64,000 nucleotides of DNA, taken from the NCBI GenBank assembly GCA_001599755.1, contig BCHX01000003.1:2949289-3013288 (forward strand), in the 5' to 3' direction. This document shows positions 1-11,777 of the stretch, one piece after another. Position numbers and translations under genes: made by a program. Every line of letters begins with the position of its first letter. Position 1 is the stretch's first letter. The notes below the pieces were generated by a model. It made no database searches. It was not told where the DNA came from and was given only the letters and a program-made list of their open reading frames with translations. This stretch comes from Gliomastix tumulicola (Eukaryota; Ascomycota; Sordariomycetes; Hypocreales; Bionectriaceae).

Positions 1-793
1 CTGACGGCCCTAAGACCTGTCGAGTCAGGGGCGTTTTGGGGCTTATCGGCGGCACCTTTTTGATTAACTACTACCTCTGATAGATTGAGGGGTAGCATCA
101 TTCTGACGTGATGGCTTTGGAGGGAAGGGCGTGAAGGCTACGCCTCGATGATACGCCCCACGAATACGTGTTGGTTTAAATGGATGCGACTATTGAGATA
201 AGGGTTCGAGAGAACCGTGATGGCGTGCTTACGCGCGATATGTGCCATCGGTGATTGATTGAGTTATCATTGAGGGGAGCTTGATGGACATTCTGTTTGG
301 CAGCCTCTTGAGGCCAGAGCTCTCATGGCCGGGTCACTTACACGGAGACAAATCCGGGGAAAGGTGCTCCTGGTGGGGGTGGTGTTGTCAAGTTAGCGAG
401 CTTCGAGTGCGGTTTTGGCATAGCTACCCTATACCTTTGCGCTGACTCAGCATCGCGTCGTCCGTTAAGTGAAATCTCGAATTTGGGCATCGCGAGATAC
501 CAGCAGGTTAGAAACCATCACTCTGCACAACGACAACGCATCTATACGATTTTGCGCCTTGGATCAAAATTACGGTACTATAGGCGACCCTGATTTCCGA
601 AAATTGACTCGACTCGACGAACGAGCGACGAAGCAGAAGGCTGCAAAAGCTGAACCCTGCGCCAGGCCCGGACCGAACGAACGCTCGTCCCAGGCCTTCA
701 CTGGCTCGAACGATCGCACACAGAGACAGGCCTCAACACTCACTCACACCTTACACCTTCCTGCTCGTCACAAAGAGCAGACCATCCGCCATC
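1..793. other. Non-coding stretch at window start
   Basis: No convincing coding region was found on either strand. The last part is the promoter and 5' leader of the splicing-factor gene that starts at 794. An open frame at 469-834 has low-complexity composition and overlaps that start; I do not regard it as a gene. Confidence 0.6.
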
Positions 794-1486
794 ATGTCGC
801 TCCCACCCGCCTTCCACGAATCCCTCCCCTGTGAGTCCCCCCCCAACTTGAAGACAAAAGACAAAAAAAAAACCCCAGCTAACCAGGACACCCTTAAAAA
901 AAAAAAAGACATTGACCCCAAACCAACCCCCGAAGCCCTCGCCGCCGCCCGCGCCCTCATCGCCGCCGAGCCCCCCTCCTCCAACCCGACGGCCCTCCAG
1001 CCCCCAACCCGCGAACCCACCTTCACGCCGGCCATGACCACCGAGCTCGACCGCGTGGCCAGCAGCACCCCGCTCACGACCCTCACCCTCTCCCGGTACG
1101 AGGCCCAGGAGACCCCCGCGCGCGACGCCCCGGCCTCGCGCCTCCTCGAGGTCCTGTCCAACGCGTACGTGTCGGACGCGTACCTGGCCGTCCGGCGCGC
1201 GAACCTCGAGCTTCTCGACAAGGGAGGCAGGAACGCGTGGCTGCTGGGCAACTACCAGCTCGAGGACGAGCTGCGCCAGCTGGAGAGGGAACTCGCCGAG
1301 ACGAAGCGCGAGATCGACGTCGTGAACCTGGAGCGCCAGCGCAGGCAGGAGGACGTCAAGGGCGAGATGGAGATGCTCGAGCAGACGTGGCGGACCGGCG
1401 TGGGGCGCGTCCTCGAGACCGAGGTCGCTGTTGAGGAGCTGAGGGAGCAGATCCGGGAGGAGATGAGACGGAGAGCAGCAGGTTGA
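794..1486 (+). CDS. cwf7: Pre-mRNA-splicing factor Cwf7 / BCAS2 (SPF27) family
   Basis: Small coiled-coil subunit of the NineTeen (Prp19) complex, which joins the spliceosome during activation in the nucleus. Two exons: 794-830 and 909-1486, giving 204 residues, a usual length for the family. The join produces SLPYIDP near the N terminus, the family's conserved opening, followed by PTPEALAAARALI. The middle holds the signature NAWLLGNYQLEDELRQLE followed by a long Glu/Arg-rich coiled coil to the C terminus. The intron (831-908, 78 nt) has a GTGAGT donor and a CTAAC branch site at 879-883, but its acceptor AG at 907-908 follows a run of twelve A. Reading straight through without splicing is also open, but inserts a Lys-rich stretch that breaks the conserved motif. 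Family assignment is firm; the splice choice is inferred from conservation. Confidence 0.88.
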   Translation: MSLPPAFHESLPCESPPNLKTKDKKKTPANQDTLKKKKDIDPKPTPEALAAARALIAAEPPSSNPTALQPPTREPTFTPAMTTELDRVASSTPLTTLTLSRYEAQETPARDAPASRLLEVLSNAYVSDAYLAVRRANLELLDKGGRNAWLLGNYQLEDELRQLERELAETKREIDVVNLERQRRQEDVKGEMEMLEQTWRTGVGRVLETEVAVEELREQIREEMRRRAAG

Positions 1487-1899
1487 CCGAGGGGTGGGCA
1501 TCTTCTGGAAAGACGGCGCCGGTTTTCGGTTTCTTCAAAACTTTATACCCCAAGGCATGGATTGGAAACCGTGCCTTACTTCATCTTGTCACTCGGAATG
1601 CACGGACGGGCATAGAATTCGGAAATGAAAATAACGATCGTAAGGTGATTGGTGATTAGCCAATATCTCATAGGGGGTTATGAAGTGAAAGTGTAAGTAA
1701 AAGTGATTCGAATAGAGAGGATGCTCTGAAACGCCAACCAAAAGCACGGAAGTCCACGTCGTCCACCTCAACACCTTGATATCTCCCATCTTGAACATAG
1801 ACAAGGTCCTGTCAGCAATCCAGCAACAGAGCATCCGTATGCTCAATCTTTATAAGCAGCGACCTTTCACTAGGCCAATTCCATTCGGCGCAAGGATCC
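1487..1899. other. Convergent 3' intergenic region
   Basis: This gap separates the 3' ends of the Cwf7 gene (plus strand) and the PKA regulatory subunit gene (minus strand). It should hold both 3' UTRs. I see no gene or clear repeat in it. Confidence 0.6.
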
Positions 1900-3110
1900 C
1901 TAGCCCCTATGCAACGGATCCATCTCTTCAACCCCCGACTTGACTCCCTCGTACTTGGTTCGGCGCATGATGCCCTCGACAGGGCCGAGCAGCCGTTGGA
2001 ATGCGTTCTTGCCCAGTGTCGCTACCTTGACATCCGACGAGGCAACGACACTAGCGGCTCGAGGGGCATCGTTGAGCAGGGCCAGCTCTCCAAAGAAATC
2101 TCCCTTCTTGTAGTGCAGCACCTTATTAGATGGGTCGCCCTTGTACGCGTCTGCTTCGCCTAGCTCGAGCAGATAGAAGGAATATCCCGGGTCGCCCTCT
2201 TTGATGATGATCTCCCCAGGTGCGAACTTCTGCGTCTCGAGCGCATCTGCAATCTTGGACCGCTCATAGGGCGTGAGTGATGATAGGAGGGGCACCTCCT
2301 CCAGGAAGGTCTCGTACATGCGTCGTCGAGCAAAGGTAGACTCCATGAGAATGCGGCGGAAGGTGACTCGATCCAGGGCCCAAAGGGTGCATCCTGCCTC
2401 GGCCGAGACGACGGTCGCGGCACGGGGAGCACCGTACATGAGAGCGAGCTCACCGAACGAACCCCCTGACTGAATGTTGCCGACCTGTGTCCCCATGCCG
2501 TCAAGTCCAGGTTGGAGTTGGCCCGTAGAGTTCACATATACGTCAAAAGAGCCCTTCTCAACAACGTAGAAATAGTCACCAGCATCGCCTTGGCTAATAA
2601 CCTGTAAAACTAGTTAGCCAATAGGTCGCATGGAGACTAGAGTAGGCTCGCTCTGTCGTGGCATGAGCTGGGTGTACGCACCTTGATTCCCTTGGCGGGA
2701 ATCGGCTTTTCTACCAGTGCGCCGAGAATCTGGCTGCTCTGCTCGTCCTCGAGATGGCTGAAGAGGAAGTTGCCCTCAATGGCCTTCTTCAACCTCTCCA
2801 GCTGCTCTGGTGTCTTCTCATGGAAGGGAGGCGTCCAGTTGTCATACGTGTCGGCGCTGGGCTTCAGTGACTCGGCCGAGACAGAGGTGCGTCGGTTGAA
2901 GTTGTATTGGGCAGGGTAGGTATCCGTGTGGAAAGAGGGGTCTGCGGATGCGTCGCCGCCAAAGGCGCCACCGAAGGGGCTCGAGAAGGTCGACGCCGGC
3001 GGTGTTCTGGGGTCGTTCTCGTCCTCCTCCACTAGACTATGCATCTGAGGCTGATTCCCTCCAAAGGGGTTTGTGTTAGCCCCAAAGGGACTGGAGAAGG
3101 GGCCAGACAT
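1900..3110 (-). CDS. BCY1: cAMP-dependent protein kinase regulatory subunit
   Basis: Binds and inhibits the PKA catalytic subunit and releases it when cAMP binds. Two exons on the minus strand, 3110-2682 and 2601-1900, with an 80-nt intron (GTGCGT..CAG), give 376 residues. The inhibitor site RRTSV is at residues 73-77, followed by SAESLKPSAD as in other filamentous ascomycetes. Two cyclic-nucleotide-binding domains follow, each with a phosphate-binding cassette: FGELALMYGAPRAAT and FGELALLNDAPRAAS. The start chosen (MSGPFSSPFG) opens the Ser/Pro/Gly-rich N-terminal region usual in these fungi. An in-frame ATG at 3254 would add 48 residues. No classical dimerisation/docking helix pair is obvious in either version. 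The gene lies tail-to-tail with the Cwf7 gene. Confidence 0.95.
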
Positions 3111-5797
3111 GACTGGAAGGCTCGTCGCGTGCCGGTACGTTTGGGTGTTGAAAGGTGCTTGGCGTGACAGTGAGACAGCCGAGGTTATAGGCACGAGACG
3201 GTCGACCGCAGAATGATAAGGCGTTAGGTGAGCTGGACGAGAAATGTCAGTCATTGTCAATTGTTCAAAACGTCGCTGTCGCTTAAGTGTCCCGAATGCT
3301 GTGACCTCAGATACCCCGCGGTCGTGTGGATGTTTGACGAGTTCACAAGGCCAGGGTCGGGGGTTTTTCTTTACCTTGTCGATACCCGAACTAGATATCT
3401 GCAGACAGTCAGTAATCTGAGTAATAGACCGATGATGAAGAATTTTGGGTAGCGCAATCGCGATTCTGGCCCGAGAGCTCTAGCACGGCTGCCTTTGCTC
3501 ATGTAATTGCTGACAGGCACGGGTAAGGCCGATGGTGTCTAGGCCGGCCGTGCTCCTTTGCTCCGTACAAGTCCGGCAACCACTGGGCGCGAGAACCTGG
3601 TGAAACATGTGCAGGAACCACAGGAAGGGCAAACGACAGGGCGGTATATAGAAGTCAAGGGCAGCGACAGGTTTGGCAAGCAACAGCAAGGGGGGTGGCT
3701 GGGCAAGCTGCCTAGCTGTGAGAGGGGGGGGATCATGAACCGCAGATTGTTTGTTGTCGCGACTTGACTCACCTAGCTCACCCCACCATAGATGAAGCAG
3801 ACTAAGAGGCGCGAGGATCTGGGAGAGGGAGAGAGCAAAGGCAGAGGAAGAATGCGAGGCGCAGGGAGGAAATGAGTCGCCGGATGAGGATCAGGAATAC
3901 TGCCGGCATCTGATGACGCTGTGGGTTGGTCGAGGCGAAGGCGGGGAGAGAGGACAGACGCGATGGGATAAGATGGTGGTCAAGCAACCTTAGGTAAGGT
4001 GTTGTAAGGCAGGGTAAGGTGGGTTGAGGGAGCTGTGACGTGGTGCGGGCAACTCGGTGGGCTAACGAGGCGTTGGTGCGGTCCGCGTCGGTGAACTTAC
4101 TCGTCTCTGGTGCAGAAGGATGCGGCTGCTCGCTAGCAATGACGACGGCAGCGCCTCGAGTTGGAGATGGCTGCTATGCTGTGTGATTTGTCGGAGGGGA
4201 GTTCAGGAATCGAGCCGCGCCAGAAGGAGCAATGAAGAAGAACAGGGAAGGGAAGACAGGGAAGGCGGGACCAGGAGAAAGAGGGTGGGGGAATTCAAAT
4301 AGGCAGTATTAGTTCGGGTTTCTAAATCGAATGGATTGGACGGGTTGAGGACTGCCAGTGCTAGCACAGCCAGCAGTCTGCGCCCCGTGCTGCCTGGCGT
4401 GGTCTGCTGGATAACGGAAACGAGCTGGAAGCGACGGGAAAGGCAGCTAATATGTATGGATGCGGGAGCGAGGCGAGGCTTGGATGTCGTAAATGTACCG
4501 ATTTGGAGGGCGAGCGCGAGTGCCTGAGGGATTACAGCAGCCCCTCCGTCTGAGAGTGAAGCGGGGGTTCGCTACCTTGTCGGTTGGCAAAGCGCGAGTG
4601 ATGAGCTGACGGGGCAGGAGGCAACCGACATCAACGGCAGGAGCAGGTGCAAGTCAGATGCAACAGCAGAAGCAGGAGCGATGCGTGAGACGATGACCAT
4701 GAGGAAGACGCGGAGCAGTCATCTCATTCATTCATAGGGCAGGAACTGTAGCCTGTAGGGCGGCGGCAGGTGGAGGCAGGAGGGGGGAAGGTTTTCTAGA
4801 AGCAGTAGAAGCTCGTGCGCACGGGCCACCAGCCGGTCCCTGCGTCTTTCTTCCGCATCGTTCCACGGTTCCAAACAAAAAGCACAGACAGTCGCCATGC
4901 AGGCAAGCGCCCTGACAAGCCGGCCCATCTGCTGGCCGTCTGCTGGGCGACCTCATCATGCGCCACATCGCCCTGCAATGCGACGTGTCTGTGCCAATGA
5001 GCGCTTCGTTCATCATATATCCCGGGCGGTTCGCTTTCCACCTCCATTGCAGCCCCAACCTTCGGAGCTGCATGATAGGTCCGTGGCTGTTCGCCTGGAA
5101 CTGGGTCCCGGCACACCTGCATGTCTCAGAGTGGCAGCCATCCACTACACGTGAATGATGCTCGTTTTAAATAAGGCAGTGTGACATCCCGACATACATA
5201 CGGCATCTTGTGCGGCGGTGTTACCCGTCTCATTTCTAGCCAATTATATCTGCAGCTCCGATCTCTCGGAGCCTGCCAATCCATTTGGAGCATGCACGGG
5301 TATCTGGATAAGATATATACAATACAGATCCAATCCCCCTAATACGCCAAAAATAAAACCAATACCAATAAAAAGACATTGCAGTCCAGAACGCCAGACG
5401 CGGTCTATACCTATATTCCACCCTAAAAGTTATACAGTAAGACAAGCAGTGTTGAAGTAGGGGCCAGCAGAGCCGGGACGCCAGAAAGCAGCTGCGTGAA
5501 TCGAACAGCCCGGGCTCATATCGTCATCGCTGTGCGTCCTTTCTCTTTGACCAATAGCGTGACGGTCCGCTGATCTGGCCCTGTGAGAACTTGGCCGGAT
5601 CGCGGTGCGACGGTATGGCTGCGCGCGCTACAAGTCTAGGACCGCTCCCAGCCTTGTTCCCAAGCCCGTTTCCACAACGGGTCTTGAGCGCGGCATTGCT
5701 TTGTGAATCATGCGGTCCGGATGACGTTTGCAACGCCAGTGACGGTCGGAGAATTGCGGCTTGAGCGTCGCTCTGCCGCCAATGAGGAGGTCGCTTC
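3111..5797. other. Long intergenic region with BCY1 5' leader/promoter
   Basis: This 2.7-kb region lies between the BCY1 start and the HFI1 stop, both on the minus strand. The in-frame extension of BCY1 (to ATG 3254) is here. At 3988-4020 the core TAAGGY occurs three times (TAGGTAAGGT, GTAAGGC, GGTAAGGT). Polypurine stretches lie around 3820-3870 and 4200-4290. The open frames are short, overlap each other and show no protein-like composition. I see no gene. Confidence 0.55.
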
Positions 5798-7330
5798 TCA
5801 TGAGTTCACTGCGAGGCAAGAATCCAGTACTCCATCGAGCATGTCCGTATCTTGCTCCTCGGCGCCATCCCACCAGGAATCGTTGTCGAGGTCCATAGGT
5901 TCTGACATGCCATTAGCAAGCTCGAACACCTCGCCACCGTTGAATCCCGTTGAGAAGATTTCCTCGGCTTCTTTGGGCGGCTCCTGGTTGTGAATCCAGC
6001 TGTAGTCGCTCCAGTTCTCCAACTCGCCCTCTCGGTAGCCGTTCAAGATCCCGGCAACTAGAATAGGGAAAGACGCCATGCCGGTGTCGGCAATCTCTAA
6101 CGATAATCGGAGATCCGCCATGCTCAAAGGGCCGCGCTCACTTGCCGCTTTAGACTCAATGGGTAGAAGGCCATTCTTATCTCGGGTGAGCTTCCCGTGC
6201 TGGGCGAGTTCCTCTTCCTCGTGCAGTTGCTTGCCATAACGGGAGGTCTGAACCCAGGTCGTGCCAACGCCGAATCCTGCGCTGCCTCCCTCGCCGGGGC
6301 CGTTGCTCCGAGTGCGGCTGAAGACCTGCGTCAAGATCTCTTTGATGAAGGTCTCGGTAGCAATGGAAAGTAGGACGGGTGCCTCGGTGGCATGGCCGCT
6401 AACCAAGCCAGCCTCGTAGCAAAAGGGCGTCATGCGCCCACCAATCATGCCCATGTCGGGAAACTCGCCGGACTCTACTGCGAGAGGCGGCGCGAAACGC
6501 TTTTTGATTTCTAGGTCGAGGTCTGGCAACTTGTCAGTCATTGCCCAACTCGGAACGTGCGAGATGACCTACTCATATTGGTAAGTCCGGCGCCTGCACT
6601 GGCCGGAACTTCAGTGACAGTCGACGGCCTGCGCTGTGTGTCAAAGACGCTGAGAAGACTCTCGCGAGGGTCGTACTGTTAATCACGTTAGTAGGTGTAG
6701 GTACAAGAACACCTTCTTCCGAGGTCGCTCTCACATCGTTCAGGGCCAGATCCTTGATGCGCCTGCGATCCCGTGCCGGCAGTTGCATGATGTCCCCCTT
6801 GAGCCGGCGCTCCGTCGCATCGCCGGTGACGGGCTTGGCCCCCGTGGGCGGCGCAGGCTTGTCATTGGCGCTCACCCACGGCGCCGGGCCCTGGTCGGGC
6901 ATCTCGCGCGTGAGGTTGCCATGTATAGCAGCGAGAAGCTGGTTGTGTAGGTGCACCTTTTCGCCATTAGGGCTATCTAGGATGGGATCTATGCCCTCCG
7001 CGTATTCGGTTTGGTTGAGGCGACCTGCACATTACGATTCCGTCAGCCAACGCAGTCCATTGGGCATCAAAAAGCAGAGCGCATTGCCGTCATACCGCAA
7101 AAGAACTCCCCAACAGTCTCCTTGTAGACAATCCATTGTTCCGGGTTGATGGCGGCTTTGAGGGCGGTATATAGCGGTTCAAGGTCGATGCGCGCAGGGA
7201 TGATCTGGCTGGCCTTGGCTGGCTTCTGGCCAGTCCCGGACAGAGTCAGGGTCTTTGTGGCTAAAGTCGGTGTCGCGAGGCTAACGGAAGGGCGACTGAG
7301 CGCCGCGGGGTTGATGTCGATGTCGGGCAT
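5798..7330 (-). CDS. HFI1: SAGA complex subunit Ada1/Hfi1 (SAGA-Tad1 family)
   Basis: Structural subunit of the SAGA histone acetyltransferase coactivator; it carries a histone-fold-like region and is needed for complex assembly in the nucleus. Four minus-strand exons: 7330-7096, 7024-6735, 6675-6573 and 6522-5798, giving 450 residues. Introns are 71, 59 and 50 nt. Family hallmarks read across the joins: RIDLEPLYTALKAAI with EFFCGRLNQTEY (join 1), RRRIKDLALNDYDPRESL (join 2) and LTNMNLDLEIKKRFAPPL then ESGEFPD (join 3). The start ATG at 7330 gives MPDIDINPAAL; the frame is open slightly further upstream but has no ATG. The C-terminal third is acidic. It diverges from the SPC98 gene across 0.66 kb. 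Confidence 0.88.
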
Positions 7331-7992
7331 GGCTGCGGTCAACGATCACCACCCCAGTCGTGATATTCCGCCAGGGGCAGCTAGCCGAGATGTCGCGTGC
7401 GCGTGGCAGCACCGTGGCATGCGGAAATGTCGCCAACGAATGCCGGAAGGGTGATATTGAGAGCCATGCGATTGCGAAAGTCAGGTCAGATTGATAAAAT
7501 GACCATTGTGAGGCCGCTGGTTGATGGCGACGCAGGCACCGATGATGCTGGTAAAAGAGGGCCGGAGAGGTTAGAGGTTGAGATTTGGTCACCAATCCGC
7601 CTGAAGTTGCGGCTTTCAGTGGGTTTCGCGCCTGTGACAAGGGCGCTGGCAAGGACGCAATGGTTAGAATAAGATGTTCCGGATACCTGCTGTTCCCGCA
7701 ATGAGAAGTGCAATTCTAAGTATTCTGTACCCCACCCACTTGCCCGATGCGGCCTCGAATCGACACAAAGCCGCCAACAATAGCGAGCCCCTCCAGCAAA
7801 GTCGCGTCGCACGCGTCCAACAATCAGAACCTCCATTAAGAGGCCATTCAGCATTTCCTCAGCGCCGCCGGACGGTCACAATTTTTTCACTAGCACCTCA
7901 TTTCGCAATACCGATACAGCGACCAACCACCGTGCTCTCCGGCTGCCGTCCTGCTGCATGCGACTTGTCACGGCGCCAGCAGCCATGCAGCC
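7331..7992. other. Divergent promoter region HFI1 / SPC98
   Basis: Intergenic DNA between two divergently transcribed genes. It holds no gene I can support. An ATG at 7985 lies 8 nt before the SPC98 start in another frame and opens a reading frame that overlaps the SPC98 start. Confidence 0.55.
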
Positions 7993-10673
7993 ATGCCTCC
8001 AGATCGCATCTCCAATGCTATCGACAACCTCGTGTCCCACCTCGTTCCTCGAGACCCTCAAGACGACGACGCCGCTGCACAAGAGCGGCATGACAGCTGC
8101 TTTGAGCTAGCGAAAACGCTCATAGACAGGTGCGCCGGAATTGTACCTTCGTGCGTATCCTAGATACTGACTACAAGGACACCAGCCCGGCGTCTCCTGC
8201 CGTCTCCTCTGATGTCAACCATGCATCTGACCTCATCAAGCGCAAGCTCATCCAGACCAATCCTGGACAAGCACTCCGATTCTCAGGCCTCTACTCCCGG
8301 CTTCTCGCGCTTCCTGTTCTCGAGAACAAATGGGCGATCCTTTACCTCTTGTATCAGCTTGCGGACTCGCCCGACCCGAACGAGCCGCTACCTCTGAGCC
8401 CCGTGAAACCCTCAGCCCCGAACTACCGCGAAGCAATAGCCCGTGACTCCCTCAAGAGACATGGACGGGATCGACCGAAAGCCGCACCGGCGTCCAAGCC
8501 GGATGAGGAGCAGTTCGACGAGGCCTTCCAGCGTGAGGGGTTGAAGCAGATTCCCTCGCAGGAGGGAAGCAGACCGGCCAGCGGCCAAGCTCCGAGACGC
8601 GATGTATCTCTCAAGTCGACTCTCCTCTCGAATAACTATACGGCCATTGACCCATCGGAACCAGTGATTTTGCGCGACCTACCCTTCACGTTCCAAGGCC
8701 TCAACTCCACGACCTTGCCCTTCGACAAGAAAGGCGCCCTTCAGCTCCCTCCGACTCTTCCTCTACCGATCATCTCTCTCCTCCATACACTTGCCGAACC
8801 GTCACTTCTATATAGGGGACTGGACAGCTTCTGTAACACCCAAATAGATGGCCTTCTCTGCCAGAGTCTTCGAGCGGCTATCAGCAATGAGCTACAGGCA
8901 TATCTAAGGCTTATTGCAACTCTTGAGGGTCAGATCAGGCAAGCTCTGGCCTCCATGGATGAGAGTGCACCCCGTGGAGGAATAGGGAAGACCGGCGTCA
9001 CTCTGAAGAGGCTGGTCGTATGGACCAGAGAGGCTACAATGGGGTTGAGGCTGATGAAGCTCATTGCCGAAGAGTCAACAAGCAAGAAAGGAGGACAGCT
9101 CATCTCGTTGATTCATGGGTTTTCGTCGTCCCATGGAGATCCTGTCGTTGCTGCCTTCGCGGAGCGCTTGCTCGGGGGCTTTACCCGGCCATTCTACGAC
9201 TTTCTGCGACGTTGGATCTACGACGGCGAACTATCCGACCCGTATCTTGAGTTTTTCGTTCGGCAGCAGACGACGAGTCGAGATGCTGTCAAGGGGAAAA
9301 CTGTCGGAAACGTTTGGGAGGATAAGTACGAGATCGACAAGGACATGATTCCTAGTATCATCACGGAGGACTTTGCGCAGAAAATCTTTCTGATTGGCAA
9401 GTCCCTGAACTTCATCCGCCATAGCTGTGGCGACTCAGTCTGGGTAGAAGACTACTCAAAGGGTGCCTCCAAGGAGCTTCGATACGGCGACACGGCGACA
9501 CTCGAAGCATGGATCGACGAGGCTTACAAGACCACAATGAAGCGCTTGATTGACTTGATGGCCAACAAGTTCCACCTATTTGAGCATCTGAAGGCTCTGA
9601 AGAACTACATCCTTCTAGGGCAAGGAGACTTCATCGCCTTGCTTATGGAGTCCCTGGCCCCCAATCTAGATCGGCCAGCGGGTGCGCAGTATCGGCACAC
9701 GCTGACTGCCCAGCTCGAGCATGCCATTCGAGGCTCTAATGCACAGCATGATAATCCAGAGGTGCTCCGCCGGCTGGATGCCAGGATGCTCCAGCTCTCG
9801 CATGGCGACATTGGCTGGGACTGTTTTACTCTGGAGTATAAGATCGACGCGCCCGTCGACGTCGTCGTTACGGAATGGGGAAACAGGCAGTACCTCAAGG
9901 TGTTCAACTTCCTCTGGCGGATCAAGCGTGTCGAGTTCGCCGTGCTCTCTACCTGGCGTAACTGCATGACGGGCGCAAGGGGCGTGCTGCAGAGTTCTGA
10001 TCCCACCGTCATGCAGATGTGGAAATCGACACGGGGGACACTGGCCGAGATGATCCATTTCATAGGCCAGCTGCAGTATTATATCCTGTTCGAGGTCATC
10101 GAATCCTCGTGGGGCGAGCTCCAGCAACGAATCAGCAAAGAGAACTGCACCCTGGACGACCTCATCAAAGCACACAGCACTTATCTCAACGACATCACGC
10201 ACAAGGGTCTCCTCGGCCCGAAGAGACGGCACCCCGGCGGCGGCGGCGGCGGCGGTGGCGGCGACGAGGACGACAGGACATCCTACCTCTCCCAGCTCAG
10301 CGAGCTCCTCCGCTTCATGCTCAACTACCGCGACACGGTAGACCACCTCTACGGCTGGAGCGTCGGAGACTACTCCCGGCGGCAGGAGGCCGACGTACGC
10401 AGCGCGATCCGGAGCCGGAGCCGAGACGGCGAGGGCATATCGGCAGCTGCGTCTGGGGCGGACAGCGGGGCGGCCGAGTTCCAGGCTCTCCAGGAGCGGC
10501 TGCGGCATCTTGGCTCGTCGTTCCGGACACGGCTCCAGATTCTGCTCGGCGATCTCGCGTACCAGCCGGACGTGGACATGCGGTTCCTCGGGGTTGCGAT
10601 GAACTTCAATGACGTGTATCAACCGGCCAGGAAGAAGACCAAGGCGTCGTCGGGGAACACGTCCAAGGGGTAG
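7993..10673 (+). CDS. SPC98: Gamma-tubulin complex component 3 (GCP3/Spc98/Alp6)
   Basis: Core subunit of the gamma-tubulin small complex that nucleates microtubules at the spindle pole body. Two exons, 7993-8129 and 8186-10673, give 874 residues, normal for fungal GCP3. Exon 1 encodes MPPDRISNAIDNLV..ELAKTLID; the 56-nt intron has a GTGCGC donor, a TACTGAC branch site and a CCAG acceptor. The N-terminal GRIP1 region begins near residue 209 (LRDLPFTFQGLNS). The C-terminal GRIP2 region begins near 500 and contains GDFIALLMESLAP, LRRLDARMLQLSHGDIGWDCF and YLKVFNFLWRIKRVEF, which match GCP3 better than GCP2. A run of nine Gly followed by acidic residues lies near residue 727, in the GRIP2 region, at an imperfect GGC repeat. 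Confidence 0.92.
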
Positions 10674-11124
10674 TTAGCTAGCTGTGTTGTTGTTGATTTC
10701 TTTTTTCGGGTGTATCTTTGATGGCGGGTGTTTTGATTCACATAGATCTCAATCTGACGATGACACGATGAATTCACACGAGGACTTGATCTGGCTCTCT
10801 CTCTCTGTCTCTCCCTCCGGGCATCCGGAGTCTCAACTCTCCCTTGGCTCTTTTGAACAAGCTTTCATGTTTGACAGGACGGCACGCGGGCCATTTCCGC
10901 TTCCAGTAGACCGAGGTGAACGGAGTACACGGTTCTGTTAATTTCACGTAATTATGTATCCGATCCCAGGATTCTCCCAGACATCCCCCCCATCGATCAT
11001 CGGGATCGCCTCTGAGTCATGGGCCGATCAAGTGAGACGTCGTGTTTTACATACTCTAAAAAAATCCGGCGTCATGGAGGCTCATCCGTCCTTCACCAAT
11101 GCGAAAAAGACAACTCGAAAAAAA

Positions 11125-11206
11125 NNNNNNNNNNNNNNNNNNNNNNNNNNNNNNNNNNNNNNNNNNNNNNNNNNNNNNNNNNNNNNNNNNNNNNNNNNNN
11201 NNNNNN
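11125..11206. other. Assembly gap (82 N)
   Basis: A run of 82 unspecified bases, preceded by CAACTCG and a seven-A run. It is a sequencing or scaffolding gap; its true length is unknown. Confidence 0.99.
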
Positions 11207-11750
11207 TGGAAACGTGGCAGTCAGGAGTAACATGCATGACACGACATGACATGGGGGGCGGCAGCATGGGAATCCCGAAGATCCATGCTGGCTTGCTTTT
11301 GTTGTTGTTGCCGGAGACCAGCCAAGGTACCTCTGTAATAATCGGCGTAATGGCTGGGGGAAACTGTGCAACGGGACACCAGCAGGATCCTTGGCTTGGG
11401 GGTCAGGAGAGCTCCATTGCTACGCTGTGCTGAGGTGATGGAAGCTCGGCGTCACACACAGAAGGACACAAAAATGAGAAGAAAAGAAAAACGGGGTGAG
11501 AGAGTGTTCATCCGAGGACAGACCGGAAGGAGGCGAGTCACATTCCCAGTGGCAGGACTGGGACATGTGCGGTTAGACAAGCAGGAATGGGAAGGGGGTG
11601 ACGCTCCGAGTCATTGTGAGTGTGTCGGCTATTACGAGCTGAGGGCTGCGATTATGAATCATGATCCTCCGTCTGATTAACATTAACCGTAGAGTGCAGG
11701 ACGGCGTGAATGTCATTCCGCCGGGCCGAGGGCGAATGAGTGAGAGAAGA

Positions 11751-11777
11751 GCAGGGAGCAGGGAGCAGGGAGCAGGG
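11751..11777 (+). repeat. Short tandem repeat, unit GCAGGGA
   Basis: The 7-base unit GCAGGGA is repeated three times, followed by a partial copy, in intergenic DNA. Confidence 0.9.

Noticed and set aside
879..908. Alternative acceptors (878 or 886) for the Cwf7 intron
   Set aside because: 878 lies before the branch site and gives SLPSNQDTLKKKK instead of conserved SLPYIDP; 886 shifts the frame.
9666..10622. 318-codon open frame opposite SPC98
   Set aside because: Antisense shadow produced by codon bias of SPC98.
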